From assembly GCF_030272615.1 (NCBI RefSeq), contig NC_081409.1:472558573-472622572 (forward strand): a stretch of 64,000 nt of DNA, read 5' to 3'. A program made the position numbers and the translations under genes. The stretch comes from Cryptomeria japonica. Taxonomy: Eukaryota > Streptophyta > Pinopsida > Cupressales > Cupressaceae. The stretch's first letter is position 1, and each line of letters begins with the position of its first letter. This document shows, one piece after another, positions 1 to 11,165 of this stretch. Under the pieces are notes generated by a model. That model was not told where the DNA came from and did not search any database. It saw only the letters and a list, made by a program, of their open reading frames with translations.

Positions 1-205
1 GCTAAGCATAATAAAAGATAAATATTTACACATGAAGTCCTCCTTATATAGGAAAAGGAGTTGAGAAAAAGGTGGGCACAATTGACTAATTCAACTGCAC
101 AGTCCCACTTGACTAAAACTACTGCATAAAATGCAAATACAACTGCAAGAAAATTTGAAGTAACTAAGAATGTAACTACATGAAAAAATAGTGTCAATGG
201 GGACA
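1..205 (-). repeat. 3' LTR of Gy1, inner 205 bp only
   Basis: It aligns almost base for base with 11879-12084, the end of the right-hand LTR. On the plus strand it ends in GGGGACA at 205. The bases just beyond (206-229) are pyrimidine-rich, which is a polypurine tract when read in the element's direction. The rest of the LTR lies left of the window. Confidence 0.85.
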
Positions 206-3200
206 CTTTATTCTTCTTTTTCCTCCTCATTGATCTTCTTGAATTCCTCGAACTGAGCCAAAATAGATTCCATCTCGGCTTTGTTAGGAATTGTGGTAGA
301 GCTAGTAATAGTGTGAACCCTGGAAACTACATCTCCAACTTTCACATACTTCTTTCTTCCATCTTTCAACATTGAGGCAAGAACTTCAAAACTAACCTGT
401 ATCTCAAGCAGTTTATACAATGCATTCAATGAGAAGTCTCGTTCTACCTAGTGAGAAATTAGGGAAATAAATTCTTGTATGATGTTCTCACTAGATATTA
501 GTTTATGATCCTAATCATAAAAGCAACAAGGAATCTCAGCTATCCTTGCTGAAATATGGTCAATCTCATTATCACATTCTTTCTTTTCTTGATCTATTTC
601 TATGATTACCGACCTTATTATTTTACCTTTATGAGATAATAACGACCAAATTTGGATGTATTTCTCTCATGTCTTTATTACCTTGTTTTCTACAAGAACA
701 TCAATCCTGAAATCTTCCATTTTCCCCAAAGAGTCATACTCTTTTCAATGTCTTCCATTTCTTTGGTCAAAGCAGTTTTGATACCTTGCATCTGACTCTG
801 AACAATTTCAAAATCCATTAATAACTTAATCATTGAATCCAAAGGAAGAGAGCCCTCTGATTTCAAATGATCAATCCATTCGTCCACTACTCGACCCTTG
901 ATGCCTACTTGTTCTACCTTTTTGAGAGCCTTAGTATCAATTGAGGAAATAATCAGCTTAACCTCCTGGGAAGATTGTGTGACTTTGAGAAGCACATTGG
1001 TTAGCTAATCACATTTCTTTTTCTATTCATTCTTCTCATCCCTTTCTTGAGGAAACCTACACATGAGAGAATTGAAAGCAATTTGAGAGTCTAACTTGAC
1101 ATTCTCATGTGTTTCCACACCAAGTTCTATAGTCTGCATAGTATAATATGCAGGTTGGATATTGTCCTTTTCTTTATCTAAAGATGGCACCATGACCTCA
1201 ACATACTTTATTTTTGTAGCAGGATCCACCAACACCCGAGAAACAATCTTTGGCTTTTTAGTCCCTTTTGCCTTGGATGGAACTAACTGCTCAAAATAAA
1301 AGTCATCTGGTGAAATCAATTGTTTCTTCCTTTTAGGTGCCACAATATCCATCCATGCTGGAAGATCTACTTTGGTGGTTGGAGTTGTGGCCTCCTTTTG
1401 AGTAGTCACCAGAATCTGAGACACATTCTGACTTGATGGCACAGTAGTAGAAGATGGAATTACCTGCACTATGGTTGTGATAACATATGGTGGTTCTGAT
1501 GAAGCAATAGTAGTCATTATTGGTGCCTCTCCTGAAACAACTATGATTACAACTGTTGATGGTGTTTCAGATAGGAACATCATCAAAACTTGGGAGACTA
1601 GACAATGTAACATATTCTTGATCGCCCTCCCCTTGTGGCAATTCTATATTCAACCCCTCATCATCATATTCTTCTACCTCTTGGTCTGAATCTGATTCAA
1701 TAGAATGAATGGCAACTCGTGTAGGAGTTGCTACCTGTGAAGCAGTGGGGGTAGTACTTTCTCCTTGTTGAGTCGATTCTTCTACTTCTTGCATTTCCTC
1801 TTCATGAGGAATCTCTCCTTCTTGTTCTTTTTTTGGTTTCATTTGCAGCTGTTTGTTCAAAATCCTTAGATGTTGCTTGTTGGGTTGATGAAGGTTCACT
1901 TTTCTTTGAAACTTTGACCATGAATGTGAACTTTGATCCTTTTCCCTTTGATTTTGGTGAAGGGATTGGTGGGGGGACCTAAACATCTTCTTTGTTCTTG
2001 GTCCTTAATTCAGATGTTTTGCCAAATTGGCCATCACTATCATGATCACCACCAGAACTGGAAGAAAACTGCTTCATTCTACTCCCCTTTTTCAATAACC
2101 ATCCATTAATATTAGTTGAAATAGGAGCAATTCTCTGGGTAATAGACTTAATTTCCTTCTTGGACCATTGGATGAGTGGCAAGGGAGAATCAACAAACTT
2201 TCATTCAAAGTAGACTGGGTCCACTATGTCATTAGTAGCTTTCATTGTATCTGGGATCTTAGCCAAATTCAATTTCTCAATTTGTTCTAAAGTGAGAGGA
2301 CTAAAATCCATCATCCTCACATCTTCCTCATCTTCACAATCTACCCAGACATCTTCAACCTCATATACATGTGTATAGCTCCTTTTGATTTTTTTCTTCA
2401 TCCCATGAAATTCAAAATTATCATGGGCTCTGAACCTCCTCATAGTGACCCATTGCATTTCATCCTCCATATTTTTGGCCTTTGGGTTAGTCAACACTGA
2501 ATATCAGCCAATAGATTCTGGAAATTTGAGGCTAGTTTTATGTGCCTATGACTACCTCTCATGCACATGAATCAATTATTGACATAATTCCATGAGGACA
2601 ATTTTATCTGAAGGATACTTTGGCAGCATGAATGGTTCACCTAAAAAACATCCTATGTGGATATATGTGAAAGTAGGAAATTGAGAGAATACACAACCAA
2701 AGAAAGAAACTTTGTTGTATGCCTCTTTTGAAAGTCTTTTCTTCTCTAAGCATTTATCAAACATACACTTCCAAACAACAAAGAAGGCATCATTAACCCT
2801 TCTTAAGTAACTTTTCTGATTATCAATTATAAGATGATAATAATAATCCCACACTAGCACTAGTCTTCTATCACCCTTGGTAGATAAACCTAGATATTAC
2901 CTCATGGAGGTGACTGCATACACAAGGTATGAGGTCACATAGGATTTAAGTGTTGTTTTGACCTCCTTTAGCTATGCACATAATCTATCATTAATTTTCT
3001 CTCCCTAATCATTTTTGGTAGCCCATTTTCTGATTATGCTCATATAATAACACATCCAATTTTATAAGTAATGAGAATCTCTCAGACCTTTTACTTGTGA
3101 AAGCATAGTGACCATATCATTATATTCTTCAGCAAAATCACTTATGTGAAAGTATTTAGGCCATCTTGAAGTAGTGGAAACCCTGGTTGAAGATAAAAAA

Positions 3201-3696
3201 ACTGTATTAATCATCTTCTTACATTTTCTTCATTATTCTCATAATACTCTTGAGCACTATCTTGGGTTATGTATGCTACCTCTTCTAGTGGAGAACCCTT
3301 AAACATGTTAAATAAAACACTATCTAATGTTATAACAACATTGTTATTTTCATCCTTCACCTGTCTTGTATTAGGATCAAAATGATCCGCCACTATAAGT
3401 ACAAAGTCTGGATCATGAGCTTCTACTGGGAAGGAAGCATACATATGCAACTCTGAATTGATCAAGTGCATCATATGAGATGGAGCCTTTTGAACTCAAT
3501 CAATAAATTCTTGCATGTCTATGTGGCCAATCTTAGTGTCCCTGATTTCCTTGACATTTGATTCAACTGAGCTTTCTGGGAACATATTCAAGTATTTATC
3601 ATACTTGTACTTCATTTTCTTTGCAGGCAACTTTCTTGGTGAAGGCTCTAACTGACTTGAAGAAGGCTTTGACTTGCCTTGAATAGGCTTAGACAT
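206..3696 (-). pseudogene. Extra ORF downstream of integrase in Gy1, unknown function, broken
   Basis: About 1,150 codons of decayed coding sequence run from a plausible ATG at 3696 (protein start MSKPIQGKSKPSSSQ) to about 208, next to the 3' LTR. It survives as open segments at 3496-3696, 3211-3474, 2576-2860, 2201-2497, 1979-2182, 1567-1986, 1023-1613, 690-995 and 208-429. The N-terminal half is globular-looking, with motifs such as HFDPNTRQ and FPTFTYIHIGCF. The middle is rich in Ser, Thr, Pro and acidic residues. The C-terminal part (690-995) is helix- and coiled-coil-like. I see no signal peptide or membrane segment, so an envelope-like role is not supported. Gy4 at 60782-64000 carries a diverged homologue in the same place, so this belongs to the element family. 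I do not recognise the domain. Confidence 0.75.
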
Positions 3697-3819
3697 TTAT
3701 GAAGTTCTACATTCAACACTAAGAATTAGTGTTTTAAAAATAATCACCATTAGATGAGCAATTTTGTTGAGTAGAACAAGTTTCATAAGTAAAAAATGAC
3801 TTAGGAAAAATCTGGACAA

Positions 3820-4985
3820 AAACTTGCAGGTTGGGCATTAAAGTTAGATCTGCAATTTAGAAGACCAAAATTCACACATCGGGCTTTAAAGTCTAATGTG
3901 TAGGGGAAAATCATCACGGGTTTCAAATCGGACTTTAAAGTTTGATGTGCAAGTAGGAAAAACAACTTTGCAAGTTGGACTTTAAAGTTTGATCTACAAG
4001 GTATAAACTTGACAAGGTAGCTGCATGTCGGACTTTAAAGTCTGATCTGCAGCCAAGGAAGAACTCAAATTTGTAGGTTGGACTTTAAATTCTAACACGC
4101 AACTAGGGAAAAGAAAAAGTGACATGCACATCAAACTTTTAAATTTGATGTGCATCCAAAGGATAAGGCATCTTTTTGACATGTCAAACTTTAAAGTTTG
4201 ACCTATCAGCTAAGGGAAGAACAAAGGATTGACAAGTCAAACTTTAAAGTTTGTTATGTCAATCGAATAAAACTCATCTTCTTCACATCAGACTTTAAAA
4301 CCCGATGTGAAGATACAGGAAAAACAACTCCTGCATGTTATAAAATCTGACATGTGGAAAGCTGTTGATTGGGTAAAACTCTAAGTTCTAGGGTATTCAG
4401 ATTTTAAAATCCGACATACCCTAGAGGCAAAACTTAAACAAACAAAAATAAAATCAAAATCAAAGACACAAAACCCTAACCTACCAAAACCAATGCATAA
4501 AAACTAGAAAAACATGAAAAAGAAGCAAAACACACCTCAAATAGTGTCTAAGATTGAAAAACACAAGCACAATCCACAAATCGATGAGTTTGCACAGGAG
4601 AAACAATGGAGCAGAGCGAAAACCAATAGGAAATGACTTAAAATAAATTAAAAATGACTTAAAACTTAAATAATAACCTTAAAATAAAGTTATTAAAGAT
4701 TGCAATAAATGCATTCCATGCCATGCAGGTCGGACTTTAAAGTCTGATCTGCACATAAAAACCCCTGTAGGTTAGACTTTAAAGTCCGATATGCATTAAA
4801 GCAAAAATTTGACAAGACTACACATCAAACTTTAAAGTCCGATGTGCATTAAACAAAAACTGACTCCCCTGCAAGTTACTTAAAACATGTAAACATGCAC
4901 ATCAAACTTTAAAGTCCGATGTGCAACTGACTAACACGAAAACACCCTGCAAGTCAGACTTTAAATTTTGATCTGCAGGTAAAAG
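3820..4985. repeat. Array of about 17 short palindromes centred on GACTTTAAAGTC
   Basis: Imperfect dyads of 26-30 bp recur about every 45-55 bp in two blocks, about 3820-4420 and 4720-4985. The consensus half-site is TGCACATCGGACTTT followed by its reverse complement. Good copies sit near 3925, 4026, 4180, 4725, 4815 and 4900. The array fills the untranslated stretch between the end of pol (about 5249) and the start of the extra ORF (3696). Four more units lie in the rearranged second copy (about 12392-12590). Between the blocks (4430-4715) I see only AT-rich sequence with no gene. Confidence 0.85.
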
Positions 4986-5248
4986 ATAAAAAAACTACTA
5001 ACTTAAAAATGACAAAACGAAAAGACAAAACGCAAAAAGCAACTAATCGACGAGGTAGGCCAAACTTTCTTGGAGTATGTGAGGTAATGAACCCACACTA
5101 AAATTGGTGACAACACCACTTGAATATTGTAGAATCTAGAACTCTGAGTGCCTATATCCATTGGGCTATAGAGTCAGGCGACGAAACGACATAAAAAAAC
5201 ACTATACAAATACTAACAATATGTACGACATTCCTTTTGTGTCGCTCC

Positions 5249-6559
5249 TTATTGGGTAAAGAGATTCAAATGTTCTCCAGTATGAGGCAGTGAGAATGGG
5301 GTACCATCAGCATACGTGAGCAAGTAACTATTCTCACCACATACTTCATGAATAGCAAAGGGGACTCTCCATAGGGAATCAAATTTCCCGTGTATTCCCT
5401 TTGGTTCCCTCCTCTTGTCCCATAGCAAGATGATCACCAATTGCAAACTCACAAGAAGTTTCCTTCTTGTCAAACAACACCTTCACTTAGCTTTGGTGTG
5501 TAGAAATTCTATCTACCACCTCTGCCCTTGTTTCCTCCAATTGAGAAAGAAACATTGTCAACTTATCAAGCAAATTTGGATAGGACTCATTTTCAATGAA
5601 CTTGGCAAGCTTCAATACTGGAAGTTCCAAATTGTTAGGAATCTCGACATTCATTGCATACAAAAGTTGGAATGATGACATGCTGATTTCTCTCTTAGAA
5701 GTTATACAATCTGCCCATAGTGCATCATAGAGAGCCTTGTGCCAAGTCTGTTGTAGCTTCCAAAAAATTGTAACCAGGTTCTTCTTGCTTGACTCAGCCT
5801 GACCATTTCCTTGTGGATAATAGTTAGAAGAATGTGAAAGGGAAATACCATAATCAAAATAGAAGTCAATGATCTCATAAGATGAAAAACAAGGAGCATT
5901 ATCAGTTACTATCTTATGAGGAACACCAAACCTTGAAACAATATTCTCTTTACAAATTTGACAAACCACTGCTGAAGTAGCTTGCTTGGTAGGAATTGCC
6001 TCCACCCATTTAGTGAAGTAATCTATCATAGTGAGTATGTACATGTGACTTGCACTAGATGATGGATTGATAAACCCAATGAAATCCAATCCCCATTGTT
6101 GAAATGCCTCTTCAATTACCATGGGCTTGAGAGTAAGTGCAACTAACTTAGGGTTACCAACAAATTGTTGACATTGTTCGCATTTGCAAACCCAACTGTA
6201 TGCATCCTTAAACAAGGTTGGTCAATAGTATCATGCATGCAAAATTTTATGTCAATGCAATGCAAGAAATTCCCATCCAAACCCTTCTTATACAAACCAT
6301 TGTCCCATAAGACAAAATTCACTGTTTTGAGCTTCAAAGTCCGCCTTTCATTGCGTGACAGGTGTGCGGGACACTCACCATATGTTAGGAAGTATGCTAA
6401 ATTAGAATACCACTCATCAGTGGTGCCAACAAAAAAAACTTTAGGAAGATCTTCATTCATGCCTTCATTTTTGAGCACTGCTTCTTCATCAGATTTATTA
6501 TCAGCAATCAACTGACATAAACCTTTTCCACAAACCAACTTAGTAGGCTTTATCTCCAT
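5249..6559 (-). pseudogene. Gy1 integrase, frameshifted
   Basis: This enzyme would insert the cDNA copy into the host chromosome. The catalytic core reads clearly in one open segment (5487-6215), with the D,D,E residues in GLDFIG, IVTDNAPCF and GNGQAESSKK all kept. The C-terminal segment (5249-5473) has the GKFDSLW and GEHLNLF motifs usual at gypsy integrase ends. The N-terminal HHCC zinc domain is damaged. The cysteine pair CKCEQCQ survives, but the stretch that should carry the second histidine and the HF-type motif is missing between about 6215 and 6250, and the frame shifts there. It follows the RNase H in sense direction. Confidence 0.85.
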
Positions 6560-6583
6560 ATTATATTCCTAAATTTTGGCAAC

Positions 6584-6900
6584 CTAGTTACCCCTTTTAG
6601 TTCCAAATTCTTGTTGAGTAAGAATAGACTTGACAACAATATCGGGAACAAGAGAAATGACATGAGAATTGAGAATGTAAAATCTAAAATGTTTTACTAC
6701 TTTTACTACAACAAAGGCATGCTTCTCCATTGCAGAAAACTTTAGCTCATGGGTTTTCAAAGGGTAACTCATAATGGCAATAGGTGACTCAACACCTTCT
6801 TTGTTCTCCTGCATCAATATAGCTGAACAAGTGTGATCTGATGCATAACTATACATTTCAAACTCCTTAGTGTAATCTAAACATACTAACACTGGAGCAT
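6584..6900 (-). pseudogene. Gy1 RNase H domain following RT (gypsy-type)
   Basis: The 102-residue open segment at 6584-6892 has the features of the RNase H that follows gypsy RT: SYASDHTCSAILMQ with the first catalytic Asp, then SYPLKTHELKFSAMEKHAF with the catalytic Glu. It would degrade the RNA strand during reverse transcription. The later part, which should hold the third Asp (usually in a TDH-type motif), reads LVPDIVVKSILTQQ and is divergent. This is one of two RNase H domains in the element; the other lies between protease and RT. Confidence 0.8.
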
Positions 6901-8140
6901 GAGAAATGGCTTCCTTAATTTCATTAAAGGATTTCTTACCTTCAGGACTCTATTTGAAAAGAGATTTCCCTTTCATCATGTCAACTATGTGATGAGTTTG
7001 TTCAACAAAGCCTAGAATAAATCTTCGCAAGAAGTTTACTTTACCGAAGAAGGAATGTACATCAGTTTTTCTTGCCGACAATGAAAGACTATGAATAGCT
7101 TTAACTCTTTCAACATCGATCTTGATACCTTCCTTAGACACAATGTGTCCAAGCAATTTTCCCTCCGTAACTTGAAAAACTGATTTCTTGGGGTTAAGAG
7201 ATATCCCATGCTGTTGGCACTTCTCTAGCACTTGTTGTAGATGATAAAAATGATCCTAACACTATTTAGAGAAAATAGTCAAATCATCAAGATAAACCAT
7301 AATGAACTTACCCAGAAAGTCTCAGAAAGCCAAATCCATTGCACGTTGAAAAGTCACTCCTGCATTTATCAACCTGAAAGGCATTCTATGGTATGCAAAG
7401 GTACCCCAAGGCATGGTAAATGCAATCTTGTGTTGATCTTGCTTAAGAACCTCCACTTGATTATAACTTGAAAATCCGTCTAACATGGACATCATTTTGG
7501 ATCCAGTGACAACCTGTAAAATGTGATCCATGACCAACAACACTTAATTATCTTTCAAGGATGCTTGATTCAAAATTCTGAAAATCAACACATAAGCAGA
7601 TCTCACCATTCTTCTTGCGCATAGGCACAATATTAGCTATCCATGTGGAGTATGAATAGGGAAGATTATCCTTTCCTTTATCATTTTCTGGATTTCAACA
7701 AAGATGGTATCAAAAATCTTTGGATTGTACTTCCTTTTCTTTTGATGGAAAGGAGAAAAACCCGACTTCAATGGAATGTCATGACAAAGTTCTTTAGGAT
7801 GGAAAGACTTCAAGTCGTCATAAGAGGAGGCCAAGACATCAATATATTTCTGCAATAATGCAACAAATTTATGCCTTTCTTCATGTGAACAATATTTTCC
7901 AATGTTGATCATCTTCAAATTCTCATCCGTTCCAATATTCACTTGCTCATACTCCATTATACTAGCAGTTGATTTCTGTTGCTTTTTGACATAGCGATCT
8001 TTCTTGTCAAACAATTTTTCAAGAGAAACAATACCCTTAGGAATCTTATTACCTTTTAGTTGAAGGAACTTTTCACCTATTTCTGCATCAACACTTTCAA
8101 TCGCATTTGTTGAAGTATACTGACTACCATCAAAATACAA
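6900..8140 (-). pseudogene. Gy1 reverse transcriptase, frameshifted
   Basis: Three open segments together cover the RT: 7637-8140 (connector and N-terminal fingers, ending FPIHTPHG), 7322-7543 (palm, with SMLDGFSSYNQ and MPWGTFAYHRMPF) and 6950-7231 (thumb, with GKLLGHIVSK and NFLRRFILGF). The catalytic YLDD is encoded at 7283-7294, outside the longer open segments, just after an in-frame stop near 7319. About 90 bp between 7544 and 7637 are out of frame. Sequence style matches Tat/Ogre-type gypsy RTs. Confidence 0.88.
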
Positions 8141-8286
8141 ATCATCAAAATTATCAGTAGTCTACAAGAAATTGATTACGTGCTAATCATCATTGAACAT
8201 CTGCCAATTATCAGAATTATTAGGAACACTTGTTTGGAAAATCATTTTGATAGTATATGTCGGTCCTGAAAAATCCTTGTACGAAA

Positions 8287-8838
8287 TCAACAAGCTTGAT
8301 CTGCTCTGTCATTGAATTCTCGGGAAATAATGGATAGATCAAAGTCATCAAATGCCTCAATTGACTCCCACACAAGATTATGATAATGCCTTAGCCTATC
8401 GCTTCTTGTCTTATGGATATTTCTGACCTGACAAACAATCAATTCAGCATCTCCCTGAGCATGCAAATTCTTAATTCCTTTTTGTTGAGCAACATTCATT
8501 CCCAAAAGAAGAGACTGATACTTAGTAGTATTATTAGTATTGTCAAACTACAACTTGAAAGAAAATGGAAACATTTTACCATCAAGAGACACCAACACAA
8601 CACCTGCCCCTGATCCAGTGGAAGAACAACTGCCATCAAACTCTAATGTCCAAATATCATTTGGATCAACAACACTAACAGTATCAAAATTCAGTGGTTG
8701 CTCTTGTGAAGTTGAGGATCCCACAGATTTGGTAGCAATATCCTCACAATCACTTGAACTTTCATCAAGTGAAACAACATCCTCTATTTCAAGTACAACT
8801 TCATACTCATCATCAACATATAATAAATAATTGCCCAT
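8287..8838 (-). pseudogene. Second RNase H domain, lying upstream of RT in Gy1
   Basis: Two segments, 8548-8838 and 8287-8505, form one RNase H of the plant/archaeal-like type. LEFDGSCSSTGSGAGVVL carries the first catalytic Asp, GDAELIVCQV the third acidic position, and FNDRADQAC the last Asp. A TAG stop (8548-8550) splits it. The usual catalytic Glu of the AEYEA-type motif is replaced by Lys at 8521-8523, so the domain is dead. Tat/Ogre elements are known to carry an extra RNase H of this type, normally after the RT-linked one. Here it sits between protease and RT. Confidence 0.8.
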
Positions 8839-9290
8839 ACCTGATGACTCAAAAAGAATCTAAGCCATTGATCATCAAATTTCACAACGGTGTATTGCGA
8901 TTCCTTCTCTAGATACAAATTTTTGATTTCTCCCTTGATGGGAATACATGCTTCAGTCATATCCATGTTCAATTCCCCTCCAACATCTTTGCAAAAAATT
9001 CCTTTCCAATAGTATGCCATAGGAAGCCGACACATTGGCTACCAATACTGTCATTTGGATCTTCTTGTCTAGGAATGTGGCAAAAGAAAATTGTGCATCC
9101 TTAATTTGACCTATTAGTGGGACTTACTTGTTATCCATGAAAAAGAATCTACCAAAAATCTTAGTCAAGGTTAAACCAAGAGCGTTGGCAACTTTCTCTG
9201 CCATAACATTGTCGGATGCTCTAGAATCAATTACACAATTACTCAACTTATGACCTTAATCAACAAGGATATATAAAATGGTTTTATCTT
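8784..9290 (-). pseudogene. Gy1 aspartic protease, catalytic motif altered
   Basis: In the minus-strand frame around 9130-9250 the protein reads CVIDSRASDNVMAEKVANAL, a retroviral-type protease active-site region. The expected D-S/T-G-A core is D-S-R-A here: Gly is replaced by Arg at 9220-9222, and the catalytic Asp at 9226-9228 is kept. An 83-residue open segment (8784-9035) follows. It fits the end of the protease or a linker but has no clear motif. The protease would cut the Gag-Pol polyprotein. The segment is too broken to give exact limits. Confidence 0.65.
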
Positions 9291-10900
9291 CTACATAGGA
9301 GAAGGAGAGCTCACTAAGTTGTTTTGGGATATGTTGGATTTGGGAGGATTACTTGAAGAAGTATCTTTCTCTTTTACAAATTTGACCAAATGATCAAATT
9401 GATCTGAATTCGATCTTAAATATTCTACTTCAGATATTTGTACTTTAGTTTTTCTAGCATGATCTATAATATCAAATGACTGAAAATAATTCATCAAGGA
9501 TTGGTGAAGGTTATCATTTTGAGAACTTGAAACATTAGGTGCACTGGTCTTTAATGCAGGTGCAGAAGAATTAATAGGTATAAAAAAATTTGCAGTAGTC
9601 GAAGGAGCACTTACATTTTTATCCTTCACATTGTCTTTAGGAATGGACTTGTCCTTTGGAGGATCTAGTAAAGGAGTTCCATGCTTAGCAATAGCATCTA
9701 GCAAGCATTGAGAATCCTTGACTTGTGTGGAGTCATCACTATTTGTATTGATAGGCGGTTGTGTTGCTTGCGCTTGCAAATGGGTGAAAACCACAAAGAC
9801 ATCTCCATCATGCGCATCTTGCACATTATCTTCTTAATACTACATATATCTGATGTTAGAGTTGCCAACCAATTCTGCATCATCTCCTTGAAGCAAATTG
9901 GCATCTTCATCACCAAATGGAGGAAGATCATTTTGTTTGGCCTCATAGTAGCCTGTAGTTGAATTCTGAGGTGATGCTTCTAATGCAAGTCTCTTTGGAG
10001 TAGGAGGTAACTTGTTTTGATTGCACGCAGCATAGTTGGAAGAATTGTTTGGATAAGTCCTTCTTGGAATATCATGGTAAGAAGTATTCCCTTGAGAGGA
10101 AATTTGCTTCTTAAGTGCTAACAACTCATTTGCTACCTTTTGAATCATAGGATCAGTAGAGTTTGTTGAAGAAGGTGATGCATAAAAAAATTGACTATTC
10201 CTAAACTTGTTAGGATCTTTTCTTATCTTACCGGCAAGGATAAGATCATCTTCAACTGATATGGCCATCTATTGTGCAACAACCAAATCTATAGGATTAT
10301 TCCTATGCAAGAGAAAACTTACTTATGGCAATTGAGTATTAATAAAGAAACATTTTAAGTTTCCAGCAGTAGGTCGTGATGCCGTCAGAATGCGATTTTA
10401 CAACTTATTGAACTTTTCCATAAATTCTCGCATAGGCTCTTGTGGTTCCTTCTTCATTTGAGTCAATTGCACTAAAAGTGCATGATCATCTTCAGTGGGC
10501 TTAAACCTTGCCTCAAACCTTGTTCTAAGGCTACCTAATTTGTAATAAAATTATTTGGAAGATGATAAAACCAATCAACAACTGCACCTTGCAAAGTTTC
10601 AATAAATAATCTCATAGAAACATCTTCATGTTCAACACCGAAAACACCACATGCAATATAAAAAGAAGCGATGGGCTCATTAGGATGTTGAGAACCATCT
10701 CCCAAAAACTTAGGCAAATTCTTTCTTGTGCCTTTTGGAAGTTCATGCAAAGGTGTCGTTAGGCTTAAAGGTCCAAATGCCATATCCCAAGGACTCGGGA
10801 CAACCATCCTTAACAGATTATATGGTGGTATTATAAAATGATTTGCAAGTGTAACAACCACAACTTGCAAACTTGACGCCTCACTCGGTATAGGAGACTG
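9291..10900 (-). pseudogene. Gy1 gag, broken
   Basis: The 10535-10870 segment has the core of a retrotransposon Gag: LPKFLGDG, then FYIACGVFGVEHEDVSMRLF and VVDWFYHLPNNFI. Downstream segments 9840-10268 and 9291-9824 are low-complexity, Asn/Ser/Pro-rich and probably the Gag tail. I could not find an intact CCHC zinc knuckle. Stops and shifts separate the segments, notably at about 10270-10530. The start is uncertain: the nearest ATG gives a protein beginning MQVVVVTLANHF, but coding similarity may begin further upstream (10870-11000). Gag would form the virus-like particle. Confidence 0.75.
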
Positions 10901-11141
10901 CTGTGTAGTAGGGGGAAAACTCCTTGTTCACTGCAAAGGATGTTTTGATCGAGGAGGTGTCATAAAAGGAAAATTATATTGCTTCAAAAACTCAAAGGTA
11001 GGATCAACAATTCCTATTGCTCGTTGTCAACGAGTATAACTTAGATCAGTCAGATTAGTGCTTTGAGACAATCAGCAATATAGATATTACAATGCAAAAG
11101 CACACTACAACCCAAAAGAGAAAATACAGCTCGCACGTCGC

Positions 11142-11159
11142 TCCCCAACAAAGTCACCA
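11142..11159 (-). other. Primer binding site of Gy1
   Basis: Just inside the 5' LTR, separated from it by six bases, the minus strand reads TGGTGACTTTGTTGGGGA. This resembles the primer site of Tat/Ogre-type plant elements (TGGCGACTCTGCTGGGGA, recalled from family knowledge and attributed to tRNA-Arg). Four differences are consistent with decay. The position and the TGG start support the call; the tRNA identity is inference. Confidence 0.6.
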
Positions 11160-11165
11160 AAAAAC

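Noticed and set aside
206-3696. Envelope gene for the Gy1 extra ORF
   Set aside because: No signal peptide, membrane segment or cleavage-type site is visible in Gy1 or Gy4.
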